Below are positions 44,120 through 53,827 of a DNA stretch of 64,000 nt, piece by piece. The stretch covers positions 868,001 to 932,000 of the forward strand of contig NC_009840.1 in NCBI RefSeq assembly GCF_000018065.1, written 5' to 3'. The stretch's first letter is position 1. The number at the start of each line of letters is the position of its first letter. The position numbers and the translations under genes were made by a program. Origin of the DNA: Prochlorococcus marinus str. MIT 9215. GTDB lineage: Bacteria; Cyanobacteriota; Cyanobacteriia; PCC-6307; Cyanobiaceae. The notes under the pieces are model-generated. The model had not been told where the DNA came from and did not search any database. It worked only from the letters and a program-made list of their open reading frames with translations.

Positions 44120-46342
44120 ATGTTCACATCATCCTCAATAATTGATAATCTAAATCAGTCAGAAGGATTAGAATATAAAAAATTATGCAGATTATTAAAA
44201 ATAACAAAGAAATCTGATAAGGATAAATTAGATATTGCTTTAACAGCTCTAGAAAAACTTGAAATTATTAATAAAAATGAAGATAATAAATATACCTGCA
44301 TAAAAGATAGTGATCATCTTGTTGCCAAAATAAGATGTAGTAGCAAAGGCTATTGCTTTGCTGTAAGGGGGAAAGACAAAGAAGATATATACATTAAAGA
44401 AAATTTACTCAATTATGCATGGAATGGAGATAAGGTTTTAGTAAGGATAATAAAAGAAGGTTATAGAAGAAGATCACCTGAGGGAATAGTTGATTGTATT
44501 CTTGAAAGATCAAATCAAATACTTCTTTCTAAAGTTGAAATAATAAACAATAATGTATACGCAATCCCAATAGATGATAGGATCCTATCTAAAATTAAAC
44601 TTCCAAAAGAGAATAAAAAATACACTTTCAAAGCTGAGAATAAGAATATAGTAAAAGTTGAGATTGATAGATTTCCCATAGGTCAAGAAGAAGGACTTGG
44701 CCATGTGATACAAGAACTAAAACTAAACAACAATGAGGAATTAGATACAGACTTTGTTTTATCCAAAAGTAATATCGTTAAAACATACAATTTAAATCAT
44801 GTTGAATCAAAAAAAATAGAAAAAAGAGAGAGGGTAGACCTAACAGATAAAAACTCTTATTTGTTCAAAAGTTGGAATTCTAATAATTCTCCGATGCTCC
44901 CAATGATTCAAATAGAACAGGGGAAAAATAAAGGAACTTTATTATGGATACATACAAATAATCTCGCAGAAAGGGTAGATCTAAATAGTAAAAAATCCCT
45001 AGAAATATTATTTAATGGTTTCGAATCAATACCCCTATTAAATGATTGGCAAAATTACCTTAGTAGATCCATAATAAATGATTCTGAATTTAAACTTGAT
45101 GAAAAGAATGAAGCAATTAGCCTCTGTTTGCATTTAAATAGTGATAATGAAATAGTTGATTGGTCATTTCATCTTACTTTAGTAAAGTGCTCTCTTATTG
45201 TTGGAAGTGATCATACTAACGCTCTTCTATCTAGAAAAAGTAAAACAAGAATAACCTCTCGGGTATTAAAACCTATAAAGGAACATATCGACGACTTAGA
45301 TAAGATACTTGAAATTTCATGTTCATTCAGGAAAAAAAATCTTTTGGAAGGTAAGGTTGAAATTCCTGCGCCACTCAATAAAATAAATTCATTAGAAGAA
45401 TTTTTTATTCACAATCCAGCTGAATATTCAAAAGGATATTTTGAATCATTAAATAAAGAAGATTGCCAGACTTATCTTTCTCCAATACTACATGAAGCTA
45501 ACTTAATATGGTATAAACATTCGATTCAATATGGCTTAAAAAGCGCAGGATACATCTCAAAGGGTTTAGATTACGTTAACGCAAATGAAATCATCAAATA
45601 TTCAGAATTTATTGATAGTGATATAGAGCTTAATGAAGATGGCAATGTGTCATTTAGTCAAATAATTAAATTATGTGGCGATGATAATAAAAAAAGAATC
45701 TTACATAAACTTCTAATTAATGAATTTAAGGAAAATCAAATAAGGTTGATTTCTAAAAATCCTGATAATGATGAATCAGAAAAATTATTTATTTCTCCAT
45801 GGACAATTCCTGGATTTGATTTAACTAATCTTATTAATCAGTACTGTATTTACAATATGATAATAAATGGAAAGAAATCAAAGAAAAATAATACTAATCC
45901 AGTCAATATATCGGAAAGTAATTCATTAGACTTAGTCAATTGGGATATATTTAATTCATCAATTTCAAAGAACCTAGAAATATTTTTTAACAAGTTTGTG
46001 GTAGATAAACTTAATGAATATAAATACAAAGTTAACCAATATAAATCTAATATGATAAATATAAAAAAAGTAAGAAAAGCAGAAAAATTATTAGGTAATA
46101 CTTATAATGGGTTTATATTAGCAGTGCAAACATATGGTTTCTTTGTTGAGATATCAGAACTAAATGTAGAGGGTTTAGTTCATGTCAGTACTCTTAATAA
46201 TGATTGGTATGAATACAGATCAAGGCAAAATCTATTGATTGGAAGAAAATCTAAAAAATCATATAAAGTCGGAGATTCAATAGAAGTAAAAATCATAAAA
46301 GTCGATATTCTTAAATATCAAATAGATTTAGAATTAATATAA
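44120..46342 (+). CDS. RNase R-like protein lacking catalytic residues
   Basis: A 740-residue protein with the layout of RNase R: cold-shock-like RNA-binding part (near 68-110, KIRCSSKGYCFAVRGKDKED), RNB region starting at RVDLTD (238) and an S1 domain (658-738, GFILAVQTYGFFVEIS). In the RNB region, RVDLTD is followed by KNSYLFKSWNSNNSPMLPMI where active enzymes have the four acidic ligands; no acidic residue remains. The catalytic Arg block is ISPWTIPGFDLTNLINQY instead of SPIRRYPDL. It should bind RNA but not degrade it. The partner could be the short RNB protein at 28849. Confidence 0.85.
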   Translation: MFTSSSIIDNLNQSEGLEYKKLCRLLKITKKSDKDKLDIALTALEKLEIINKNEDNKYTCIKDSDHLVAKIRCSSKGYCFAVRGKDKEDIYIKENLLNYAWNGDKVLVRIIKEGYRRRSPEGIVDCILERSNQILLSKVEIINNNVYAIPIDDRILSKIKLPKENKKYTFKAENKNIVKVEIDRFPIGQEEGLGHVIQELKLNNNEELDTDFVLSKSNIVKTYNLNHVESKKIEKRERVDLTDKNSYLFKSWNSNNSPMLPMIQIEQGKNKGTLLWIHTNNLAERVDLNSKKSLEILFNGFESIPLLNDWQNYLSRSIINDSEFKLDEKNEAISLCLHLNSDNEIVDWSFHLTLVKCSLIVGSDHTNALLSRKSKTRITSRVLKPIKEHIDDLDKILEISCSFRKKNLLEGKVEIPAPLNKINSLEEFFIHNPAEYSKGYFESLNKEDCQTYLSPILHEANLIWYKHSIQYGLKSAGYISKGLDYVNANEIIKYSEFIDSDIELNEDGNVSFSQIIKLCGDDNKKRILHKLLINEFKENQIRLISKNPDNDESEKLFISPWTIPGFDLTNLINQYCIYNMIINGKKSKKNNTNPVNISESNSLDLVNWDIFNSSISKNLEIFFNKFVVDKLNEYKYKVNQYKSNMINIKKVRKAEKLLGNTYNGFILAVQTYGFFVEISELNVEGLVHVSTLNNDWYEYRSRQNLLIGRKSKKSYKVGDSIEVKIIKVDILKYQIDLELI

Positions 46343-46407
46343 ATAAATTTTTACAAAATATATTATGGAAATATTAACCAAAAAATTTAAGATAATTTTT
46401 TAGAATT

Positions 46408-46851
46408 ATGTACAAGAAAAAATATTTATTATTAACTCTTTTTTTAATAATAATTTTTCAAACTTTATTATTTACAAATAATAATCAAAAGACTTCATTT
46501 AGATACCTTAAATGGACTATCCAAGAAGTAAGTATTGGTAAATTAATTAGTATTTCATTTTTTTCAGGTTTAGTTATTAGTAATCTATTGAATACCACAA
46601 TTATTAGTAATAGTTTCAGAAAAAATGCTGTTGAAAATGTGGAAGATGATTTTTCATCTCAAAATAATGATGAAGTTATGGCATCAAACGTTGAGATGCC
46701 GCCACAAAGAGATATTAGAGAAACTCAACCAACAATTTCTGTTAATTACAGAGTAGTCAAAAATATGAATGAAAATAATTTTAAAAAAGATCCATATTAT
46801 TCAGATTCAGATAATCAAGATGACTGGGATAATACTTATAATGATTGGTAG
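46408..46851 (+). CDS. Two-span membrane protein of unknown function
   Basis: A 147-residue protein with two membrane segments (LLLTLFLIIIFQTLLF at residues 7-22, and KLISISFFSGLVISNLL near 45-61). The long polar, acidic tail ends in the Asp/Asn/Trp-rich SDNQDDWDNTYNDW. The layout resembles LapA-type (DUF1049) small membrane proteins, whose two helices surround a short loop, but the match is weak. It is followed after 64 bp by the DUF2996 repeat protein. Confidence 0.6.
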   Translation: MYKKKYLLLTLFLIIIFQTLLFTNNNQKTSFRYLKWTIQEVSIGKLISISFFSGLVISNLLNTTIISNSFRKNAVENVEDDFSSQNNDEVMASNVEMPPQRDIRETQPTISVNYRVVKNMNENNFKKDPYYSDSDNQDDWDNTYNDW

Positions 46852-46915
46852 AAAAATAAATTATTTAAATAAAAAATGTTTTTTTTAATTTATACTGATA
46901 ATAAATAGTTTTTTT

Positions 46916-47998
46916 ATGGAAGAAAATTTAGAGCCTAATACTGAAATTATTAAAGAAATATCTGACAAGTCTAATAAGTCAAACTATGAGGGAATAAAAG
47001 AATCCATAACTGAAAAAGTTAATAACATTGATGAAAATATTCCAAATGCACAAAATGATTCTGCTCCTAAAGTTGATTTAAAAAAAGAAAACACTATTCC
47101 TGTTAAAAATATTCCAAATGCACAAAATGATTCTGCTCCTAAAGTTGATTTAAAAAAAGAAAACACTATTCCTGTTAAAAATATTCCAAATGCACAAAAT
47201 GATTCTGCTCCTAAAGTTGATTTAAAAAAAGAAAACACTATTCCTGTTAAAAATATTCCAAATGCACAAAATGATTCTGCTCCTAAAGTTGATTTAAAAA
47301 AAGAAAACACTATTCCTGTTAAAAATATTCCAAATGCACAAAATGATTCTGCTCCTAAAGTTGATTTAAAAAAAGAAAACACTATTCCTGTTAAAAATAT
47401 TCCAAATGCACAAAATGATTCTGCTCCTAAAGTTGATTTAAAAAAAGAAAACACTATTCCTGTTAAAAATATTCCAAATGCACAAAATGATTCTGCTCCT
47501 AAAGTTGATTTAAAAAAAGAAAACACTATTCCTGTTAAAAATATTCCAAATGCACAAAATGATTCTGCTCCTAAAGTTGATTTAAAAAAAGAAAACACTA
47601 TTCCTGTTAAAAACATTCCTAAACCAAAAAAAGAACTCCCCATAGAGAAAAAACCTTTCCAAGAATTTATAAATGATCATCTAATTCCCTCTTTAATAGA
47701 TGAAATCAACCTAAGAGGATTAGAAATAAATGAAATAAATCTCCAAAACACCAATAGACCAATCGCAGGAGATAAATGTTGGGTAATAAATTGTGAAATT
47801 AAAGATACATGCAATTTTTGGCTATGTTTTGAAAAAGAGGACATAAGTTCATTTAAAAGTATTTCTTTATCAAAACCTAATAAAAAACCTAGCATTATTG
47901 AATCATTCCTTATTGACGAAAAAAAAATTACCCTCAAATTAATTATTTCCAGAGTTCTGCAAAGATTAAATGGACAGAAATTAATAGGAGTTAATTGA
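46916..47998 (+). CDS. DUF2996 protein with eight identical tandem repeats
   Basis: A 360-residue protein in three parts: a 40-residue acidic head, eight tandem copies of a 24-residue unit (residues 41-232, each containing NAQNDSAPKVDLKKENTIP), and a C-terminal DUF2996 domain. The last is recognised from PFQEFINDHLIPSLIDEI, then FWLCFEKEDISSFKS, then RVLQRLNGQKL. DUF2996 is a cyanobacterial family without known activity. The repeats are extended and Pro/Lys/Asp-rich, probably a flexible spacer. They are DNA-identical, so copy number may vary between cells or strains. Confidence 0.85.
   Translation: MEENLEPNTEIIKEISDKSNKSNYEGIKESITEKVNNIDENIPNAQNDSAPKVDLKKENTIPVKNIPNAQNDSAPKVDLKKENTIPVKNIPNAQNDSAPKVDLKKENTIPVKNIPNAQNDSAPKVDLKKENTIPVKNIPNAQNDSAPKVDLKKENTIPVKNIPNAQNDSAPKVDLKKENTIPVKNIPNAQNDSAPKVDLKKENTIPVKNIPNAQNDSAPKVDLKKENTIPVKNIPKPKKELPIEKKPFQEFINDHLIPSLIDEINLRGLEINEINLQNTNRPIAGDKCWVINCEIKDTCNFWLCFEKEDISSFKSISLSKPNKKPSIIESFLIDEKKITLKLIISRVLQRLNGQKLIGVN
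47036..47611 (+). repeat. Eight perfect tandem copies of a 72-bp unit within the DUF2996 gene
   Basis: The word CCAAATGCACAAAATGATTC recurs at exact 72-base steps (core at 47044, 47116, 47188, 47260, 47332, 47404, 47476 and 47548). I found no base difference between the copies. The unit is 24 codons, so gain or loss of a copy keeps the frame. The antisense strand is open through the array only because of the repeat. Confidence 0.97.
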
Positions 47999-48078
47999 AA
48001 GAAACAATAACACCAAGTTAACTTTTCCCTCGAAAATGCAAATCATAGTAAATAATAGTATTAACAAACAACATAGAG

Positions 48079-49251
48079 ATGTCCAAATCAACTATTGAAC
48101 CAAAAAATAAAAAATCTGTTAATAGAGGAAAGGAGATTGCTAAGGATACCATCTTAACTCCAAATTTCTATACTACAGATTTTGAAGCGATGGAAAAGAT
48201 GGACCTTTCAATTAACGAAGACGAATTGGAGGCGATTTGTGAAGAATTTAGGAAAGATTATAATAGGCATCACTTTGTAAGAAATAAAGAATTTGAGGGT
48301 GCTGCAGATAAATTAGATCCTGAAACAAGAGAACTTTTTGTAGATTTTCTTGAAGGAAGTTGTACATCAGAATTTTCAGGTTTTCTTCTATATAAAGAAC
48401 TGAGTAAAAGAATAAAAGATAAAAATCCACTTCTAGCAGAATGTTTTGCTCATATGGCTAGGGACGAAGCCCGACATGCGGGATTCTTGAATAAGTCAAT
48501 GAATGACTTTGGCTTGCAGTTAGATTTAGGATTTTTAACAGCAAATAAAGATTACACTTATTTCCCACCAAGAAGTATTTTTTACGCTACCTACATATCA
48601 GAAAAAATTGGTTATTGGAGGTATATAGCAATATTTAGACATCTCGAAAAAAATCCTGAAGGTAAAATTTTCCCACTTTTTAACTTCTTTGAAAATTGGT
48701 GTCAAGATGAAAATAGACATGGTGATTTCTTTGATGCACTAATGAAAGCTCAACCACGTTCTGTTAAGTCTTTAAGTAATAAAATTACTATAGGCGGATC
48801 TACCTTTACACACCCATTATTTGACTATTTCCATAGATTTAGATATTTCTTAAACAATCATCCTTTTGTTTCAAAATTATGGTCTAGATTTTTCCTATTA
48901 GCTGTTTTTGCAACCATGTACATAAGAGATCAAGGTACAAAGAAAGATTTCTATAGTGCACTAGGTTTAGATGCTAGAGAATACGATCAGTTTGTAATTA
49001 ACAAGACAAATGAAACCTCAGCGAGAGTATTTCCTGTGGTACTTAACGTCTTTGATGATTCTTTCTACAGAAGACTAGACAGTATTGTGGAAAATGGTAA
49101 GCGACTATCAGAAATAGACAAGAAAGATAATCAAAATTTAAATAAAGTATTATCAAAAATACCTATCTTTATTTCAAACGGTTACCAACTATTAAGACTA
49201 TACTTATTAAAACCTCTTGACAGTAAAGACTATCAACCCTCTATTAGATAA
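48079..49251 (+). CDS. acsF: Mg-protoporphyrin IX monomethyl ester oxidative cyclase
   Basis: AcsF (ChlA/ChlE) is the di-iron oxygenase that closes the fifth ring of chlorophyll with O2. The 390 residues are standard. Di-iron ligands are seen in [28 protein letters not shown] and [10 protein letters not shown] (two ExxH type pairs). The N-terminal [19 protein letters not shown] is also conserved. It acts between Mg chelatase/ChlM products and protochlorophyllide; chlH is at the end of the window. It is probably the main isoform because the organism lives in oxic surface water. Confidence 0.96.
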   Translation: MSKSTIEPKNKKSVNRGKEIAKDTILTPNFYTTDFEAMEKMDLSINEDELEAICEEFRKDYNRHHFVRNKEFEGAADKLDPETRELFVDFLEGSCTSEFSGFLLYKELSKRIKDKNPLLAECFAHMARDEARHAGFLNKSMNDFGLQLDLGFLTANKDYTYFPPRSIFYATYISEKIGYWRYIAIFRHLEKNPEGKIFPLFNFFENWCQDENRHGDFFDALMKAQPRSVKSLSNKITIGGSTFTHPLFDYFHRFRYFLNNHPFVSKLWSRFFLLAVFATMYIRDQGTKKDFYSALGLDAREYDQFVINKTNETSARVFPVVLNVFDDSFYRRLDSIVENGKRLSEIDKKDNQNLNKVLSKIPIFISNGYQLLRLYLLKPLDSKDYQPSIR

Positions 49252-49282
49252 TCTTATTTTAAGAGTAAATTTATAGACTCAA

Positions 49283-50707
49283 ATGCTTTCGTCACAAATC
49301 AAGTCAAATGAAATAGAATTTGGTAGTTGCAATAAAGATTTATTAGAAGAAATAATATTTTATGGGCTGGGACTTGGAGCAGATTTTGTTGAAATATTTA
49401 TAGAAAATACTGACAACTCGAGTGTACTAGCTGAAGAAGACTTTATTACAAGTGTAAGTCCATCATTTGGAAAGGGTGCTGGAATTAGAATTTTCAAAGA
49501 CAAAAGAGACGGATTTGTAAGTACAAATGATTTAACAAAACATGGTTTGATGAGATCAGTATCTCAAGCTATTGAGATGTTAGATATTACAGACAAAAAT
49601 AATAGAGTATTATTCAAAGGTTTAAATAACCATAAAGACTATAGTTCAACCAAGAAAACATGGATTTATGAAGTTCCATCGATTCATGAAATAAGTGAAA
49701 AACTATTAGTCAGCAATAAGTCACTAAAAAAAAATAATAAAATAATAACTAGAAAAGGAAGTTACTCAAGAAATCTGCAAGAAGTAATAATAGCTTCGAG
49801 CGATGGAACTTATGCCTCTGATATTAGGTTGCATCAAACAGTTGGTCTTAACGTAATTGCTAGCGATGCCCAATATAGATCTAATGGTAGCAGAAGATTT
49901 GGATCATCTGGAATGCCTAATGAATTCAGATTCTGGGATCATGAAAAAGCCGCAAATGATGTGTTTGAAAGTTCTATGAATATGTTGTACGCGGATTATG
50001 TTGATGCTGGACAAATGCCTGTTGTATTAGCTAACAAATTTGGTGGCGTTATTTTTCATGAAGCCTGTGGACATTTGCTTGAAACTACGCAAATAGAGAG
50101 AGGGACAACCCCTTTTGAGAACAAATTGAATGAAAAAATTGCACATGAATCTGTAACAGCAATAGATGAAGGGATATCGGAAGGATCCTTTGGTTCATTA
50201 TCAGTAGATGATGAAGGAATGGAACCCGAGAAATCAGTCCTTATTAAGGATGGGATTTTAAAAAAATTCATCTCTGACAGGGCAGGCGAATTAAGAACTG
50301 GACATAAAAGAACAGGGAGTGGAAGAAGACAAAATTATTCTTTTGCTGCAGCTTCAAGAATGAGAAATACTTATATTGCGAAAGGTGAATACTCTAAAGA
50401 AGACTTATTAAACAGTATTAGCGATGGTCTTTACTGCAAATCAATGGGTGGAGGTAGTGTAGGTGCTACAGGACAATTTAATTTTGCGGTAGAAGAAGGA
50501 TATCTAATAAAAAATGGGAAATTAACAAAACCAGTAAAGGGAGCAACTTTGATTGGCGAAGCTATAGAAGTTATGCCAAAAATATCTATGTGCGGAAATG
50601 ACTTAGAACTAGCCCCTGGATTCTGTGGATCCATTAGTGGAAGCGTAAACGTAACGGTGGGCCAACCACATATTAAAGTTGATTCAATAACTGTTGGTGG
50701 TAGATAA
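49283..50707 (+). CDS. tldD: Zinc metalloprotease TldD
   Basis: TldD with TldE forms a heterodimeric peptidase that processes small peptides and degrades N-terminal residues of unfolded peptides. The 474 residues are typical. The zinc motif HEACGH (His259, Glu260, His264) is in GVIFHEACGHLLE, and the third ligand is Cys near SMCGNDLELAPGFCGS. GSLSVDDEGMEPEKSVLI is also conserved. It is followed after 3 bp by tldE. Confidence 0.95.
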   Translation: MLSSQIKSNEIEFGSCNKDLLEEIIFYGLGLGADFVEIFIENTDNSSVLAEEDFITSVSPSFGKGAGIRIFKDKRDGFVSTNDLTKHGLMRSVSQAIEMLDITDKNNRVLFKGLNNHKDYSSTKKTWIYEVPSIHEISEKLLVSNKSLKKNNKIITRKGSYSRNLQEVIIASSDGTYASDIRLHQTVGLNVIASDAQYRSNGSRRFGSSGMPNEFRFWDHEKAANDVFESSMNMLYADYVDAGQMPVVLANKFGGVIFHEACGHLLETTQIERGTTPFENKLNEKIAHESVTAIDEGISEGSFGSLSVDDEGMEPEKSVLIKDGILKKFISDRAGELRTGHKRTGSGRRQNYSFAAASRMRNTYIAKGEYSKEDLLNSISDGLYCKSMGGGSVGATGQFNFAVEEGYLIKNGKLTKPVKGATLIGEAIEVMPKISMCGNDLELAPGFCGSISGSVNVTVGQPHIKVDSITVGGR

Positions 50708-50710
50708 ATT

Positions 50711-52063
50711 ATGAATTCAAGAGAAATAACAACTCATATCTCCAAAGCTGCAGATTTTTTAAATGTTAAAAAATGGGACTACGGAGCAAGCTTTTCTAAT
50801 GATTTTTCTGTACAAGTAGATAAGGGTGATGCTAAACAACTTAAGGCATCACAAAAGCAAGTTTTAACTATAAGAGTTTGGAACGAATCTAATTTAGTTG
50901 GCATTACTACAACAAGTGATATTAGTGAATCTGGCATCAAAAAAGCTTTAAAGCAAGCAAATATAGCCTCTGATTTCGGTAATAAGAATGAAAGTACTGA
51001 ATTCTCTCCACTAGCAAAGGAACCTATAAAAGTTAAGGAAGTTAAAAAAAGAAATCCTGTTGGAATTAAAAAATTACTTACGCTTTTAAGAGAAGCAGAG
51101 GTAAAACTATTAGATAGTCATGAATCTATAAAATCTGTTCCATATAATGGGTTATCCGAGAGTTTCTTTGAAAGAGTCTATGCAAATAGTGATGGTGCTT
51201 TTCGCAGCTTCACAAAAAGTCAAGCTGCTCTATATTTATATGCAAGAGCAGAAGAGGAAGACAAGAAACCTAGAAGCTCAGGCTCAATTAGACTTGGATA
51301 TGGAGTTGACGATATAGATATAGAAGCGTGCATTAAAGAGGCCTCAAATAAAACAATATCTCATCTAAATTATTCACCAATTAAAACGGATAAATATTTA
51401 ATATGTTTTTCACCGGAATCCTTTTTAACGATCATTAATGCTTTTAGCTCAATGTTTAATGCTAGAAGCATCTTAGATGGAGTGAGCTTATCTAATAAAA
51501 ACTCTATTGGCGAGAAATTATCTACAGAAGCACTTAATATTTATGATGATGGCCTTCATGAAAAGAATATTTCTTCATCACCATTTGATGGAGAAGGGAC
51601 ACCTACCAAAAGATTATGTTTAATTAAAAAAGGGAAAATTGAAAGTTTCATACATTCTGAATCAACTGCAAGAATATTCAAAACAATTCCAACAGGCCAC
51701 GCTGGTCTTGGATCAAAAGTCTCAGTATCTCCTGATTGGATAGTTGTTGAGAAATCAAAGGGAGATTACGATCTAAAAACATCATTAAATCACTCTAATT
51801 TTGATGGGGAATTCGTCTATATTGAAGAATTAAATGCGATCCATGCAGGTGTAAGAGCTAGTCAAGGTTCATTCTCTCTTCCATTTGACGGATGGCTTTA
51901 TAAAAACGGTAATAAAATCTCAATAGAATCTGCCACTGTAGCAGGGGATATCAAATATCTTTTAAAAAATATAGTAAATATTGAAACAAACCAAGAAGTA
52001 ACAACAAGTGGGATTTCTCCACATATATGGGTAGATGAATTATCAATAACTGGTGACGCGTGA
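50711..52063 (+). CDS. tldE: TldE/PmbA, non-zinc partner of TldD
   Basis: A 450-residue paralogue of TldD without the HExxxH motif, as expected for TldE/PmbA. NSREITTHISKAADFLNVKK starts it, and RASQGSFSLPFDGWLYKNG and ESATVAGDIKYLLKNIVNIE near the C-terminus are conserved blocks. Together with TldD it forms the active peptidase. Its TGA overlaps the GTG start of fmt (GTGA), so all three genes (tldD-tldE-fmt) are probably one operon. Confidence 0.92.
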   Translation: MNSREITTHISKAADFLNVKKWDYGASFSNDFSVQVDKGDAKQLKASQKQVLTIRVWNESNLVGITTTSDISESGIKKALKQANIASDFGNKNESTEFSPLAKEPIKVKEVKKRNPVGIKKLLTLLREAEVKLLDSHESIKSVPYNGLSESFFERVYANSDGAFRSFTKSQAALYLYARAEEEDKKPRSSGSIRLGYGVDDIDIEACIKEASNKTISHLNYSPIKTDKYLICFSPESFLTIINAFSSMFNARSILDGVSLSNKNSIGEKLSTEALNIYDDGLHEKNISSSPFDGEGTPTKRLCLIKKGKIESFIHSESTARIFKTIPTGHAGLGSKVSVSPDWIVVEKSKGDYDLKTSLNHSNFDGEFVYIEELNAIHAGVRASQGSFSLPFDGWLYKNGNKISIESATVAGDIKYLLKNIVNIETNQEVTTSGISPHIWVDELSITGDA

Positions 52064-53046
52064 GAATTATATTCTGGGGAACACCTGATTATTCAATATC
52101 GAGCCTTGATATCTTAATTAAATCTAACCACGAGATAATTGCAGTAGTAAGCCAACCAGATAAGAAAAGATCTAGGGGAAATAAATTAATTGCTTCACCC
52201 ATTAAAAGTTTTGCAGAGCAAGAATATATAAAAATTTATACTCCAGAAAAAATCAGGAACAACATACCATTTATAAATGAACTTAAATCACTATCTTGTG
52301 ATTTATTTATTGTCATAGCTTATGGGAAGATTCTACCCAAAGAGATATTAGAAATTCCAAAATTTGGCTGTTGGAACGCACATGCATCATTACTACCAAG
52401 ATGGCGTGGTGCTGCCCCAATCCAATGGTCCCTAATGAAAGGAGATGAATATACTGGAGTAGGAATTATGAAAATGAGTGAGGGACTAGATACTGGCGAC
52501 TTATTGTTGGAAGAAAAAATTAAAATCGACAATACCGATAATTTAAATACACTGACAGAAAAACTTAGTATTTTGTCTGCAAAATTATTATTAAAAGCAG
52601 TATCTTTTCTCGAAAAAAATATTAATAAAAAAATTAATTCTAAATTAACAAAACAAAATACTCTTGGAAGGGAAATTACTTACGCAAGAATGATTGAAAA
52701 ATCAGACTTTAAAGTTGATTGGGGTAATGAGGCAATTAAAATTTCTCGAAAAATAAAAGCTTTATACCCACGCGCAAATACAAACTTTAGAGGTAAGAAC
52801 CTAAAAATACTTAAAATCAAAGTTTTGACTAGTGATGAAATTAAAAATGCAAAATATCATTTAATGAGCAATTATTCAAAACCAGGTATTATTCTTGCTG
52901 TCATAGAAAATGAAGGAATAATAATTTCAACTAAAACTGATCCGATTATTTTGTTAGAAGCAAAAATTGAAGGCAAAAATATATCTACCAAAAAGCAATT
53001 GATACAACAGTTAAAGCCATCAGTAGGTGAATATTTCTTAGATTAA
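52060..53046 (+). CDS. fmt: Methionyl-tRNA formyltransferase
   Basis: Fmt formylates Met-tRNA for initiation using 10-formyl-tetrahydrofolate. The 328 residues are typical. IIFWGTPDYSISSLDIL starts it, and NAHASLLPRWRGAAPIQW carries the conserved His and SLLPRWRG loop. GVGIMKMSEGLDTGDLL contains the catalytic Asp. The GTG start overlaps tldE by 4 bp. Its TAA shares TTAA with terC on the opposite strand. metG (30112) supplies its Met-tRNA. Confidence 0.96.
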   Translation: MRIIFWGTPDYSISSLDILIKSNHEIIAVVSQPDKKRSRGNKLIASPIKSFAEQEYIKIYTPEKIRNNIPFINELKSLSCDLFIVIAYGKILPKEILEIPKFGCWNAHASLLPRWRGAAPIQWSLMKGDEYTGVGIMKMSEGLDTGDLLLEEKIKIDNTDNLNTLTEKLSILSAKLLLKAVSFLEKNINKKINSKLTKQNTLGREITYARMIEKSDFKVDWGNEAIKISRKIKALYPRANTNFRGKNLKILKIKVLTSDEIKNAKYHLMSNYSKPGIILAVIENEGIIISTKTDPIILLEAKIEGKNISTKKQLIQQLKPSVGEYFLD

Positions 53047-53756
53047 GTTTTTGATTCTTTTTTAGAGAAACCCCAAATAAAAGCAAAAAGAATCAATATA
53101 TAAAAATAATAGTCTGGAAGAATAGATTCTTTAATTAACGTATTTAGTAAAAGTTTAATACCAACGATTAAAATTGCTACGTAACCTGCTGTTTCTAATT
53201 TAGAAAATATATCCAGAAGTTTTAGAAAAATCCCCGATGTAAATCTTAAGGCTAATACTCCAATTACTGCTCCAAATATAATTAATATGTATTGATCGCT
53301 TATAGCTACTGCAGTAGTGATACTGTCAATGGAAAATGCAAAATCAGTAATTGAAAGAAGTAACACAACCCTCAAGAACCTAAGATTATGTTTATTATTA
53401 TTTATGTCATTTTCAGGGTTTTCTATATCTGAATTTAAAAAAACATTAGAGAAGAATAAGTATATTAAATAAAAACCAGCAAAAACCCTAATAAAAATAA
53501 ACTTGAGGAGAACATTAGATAATATGATGAGAATAATTCTAAATAATAAAGATATTGTTATACCAATATTTAAGGCTCTTGACCTCAATTCCGAACTGTC
53601 AAGGGATTTAGTAAGAGATGCTAGTGCGACAGCATTATCAGCCGACAATAATAATTCAAGAGCAATTAATATTGGCAAAAGAGCAAAGATTTCATACCAA
53701 CTGTCTATCTGATCTAATGTAGGTATAAAAGAATTTATTGCTGCTGAATCCATCAA
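53043..53756 (-). CDS. TerC-family membrane protein
   Basis: A 237-residue membrane protein with about seven segments. ALELLLSADNAVALASL and LLSITDFAFSIDSITTAVA are the two acidic TerC signatures; in bacteria and chloroplasts TerC-like proteins affect metal (Mn2+) metallation or thylakoid biogenesis. The product starts MMDSAAINSFIPTLDQI. It is convergent with fmt (shared TTAA) and divergent from mfd over 71 bp. Confidence 0.85.
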   Translation of the reverse strand: MMDSAAINSFIPTLDQIDSWYEIFALLPILIALELLLSADNAVALASLTKSLDSSELRSRALNIGITISLLFRIILIILSNVLLKFIFIRVFAGFYLIYLFFSNVFLNSDIENPENDINNNKHNLRFLRVVLLLSITDFAFSIDSITTAVAISDQYILIIFGAVIGVLALRFTSGIFLKLLDIFSKLETAGYVAILIVGIKLLLNTLIKESILPDYYFYILILFAFIWGFSKKESKT

Positions 53757-53827
53757 ATATTATTCACAATCACTATGAAATCTAATATAATATGTCGGAT
53801 ATTCGTTATCAAGATTGATATCTATAA

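Noticed and set aside
47036-47611. Regular repeats as a CRISPR array
   Set aside because: The units are contiguous without spacers, in frame and coding; no cas genes are nearby.
46984-47643. Long antisense open frame of about 220 codons with a repeated Phe/Ser-rich peptide
   Set aside because: It is the reverse reading of the 72-bp repeat array; a stop-free unit repeated in frame stays open on both strands. The sense strand has the DUF2996 domain, so the antisense frame is a shadow.
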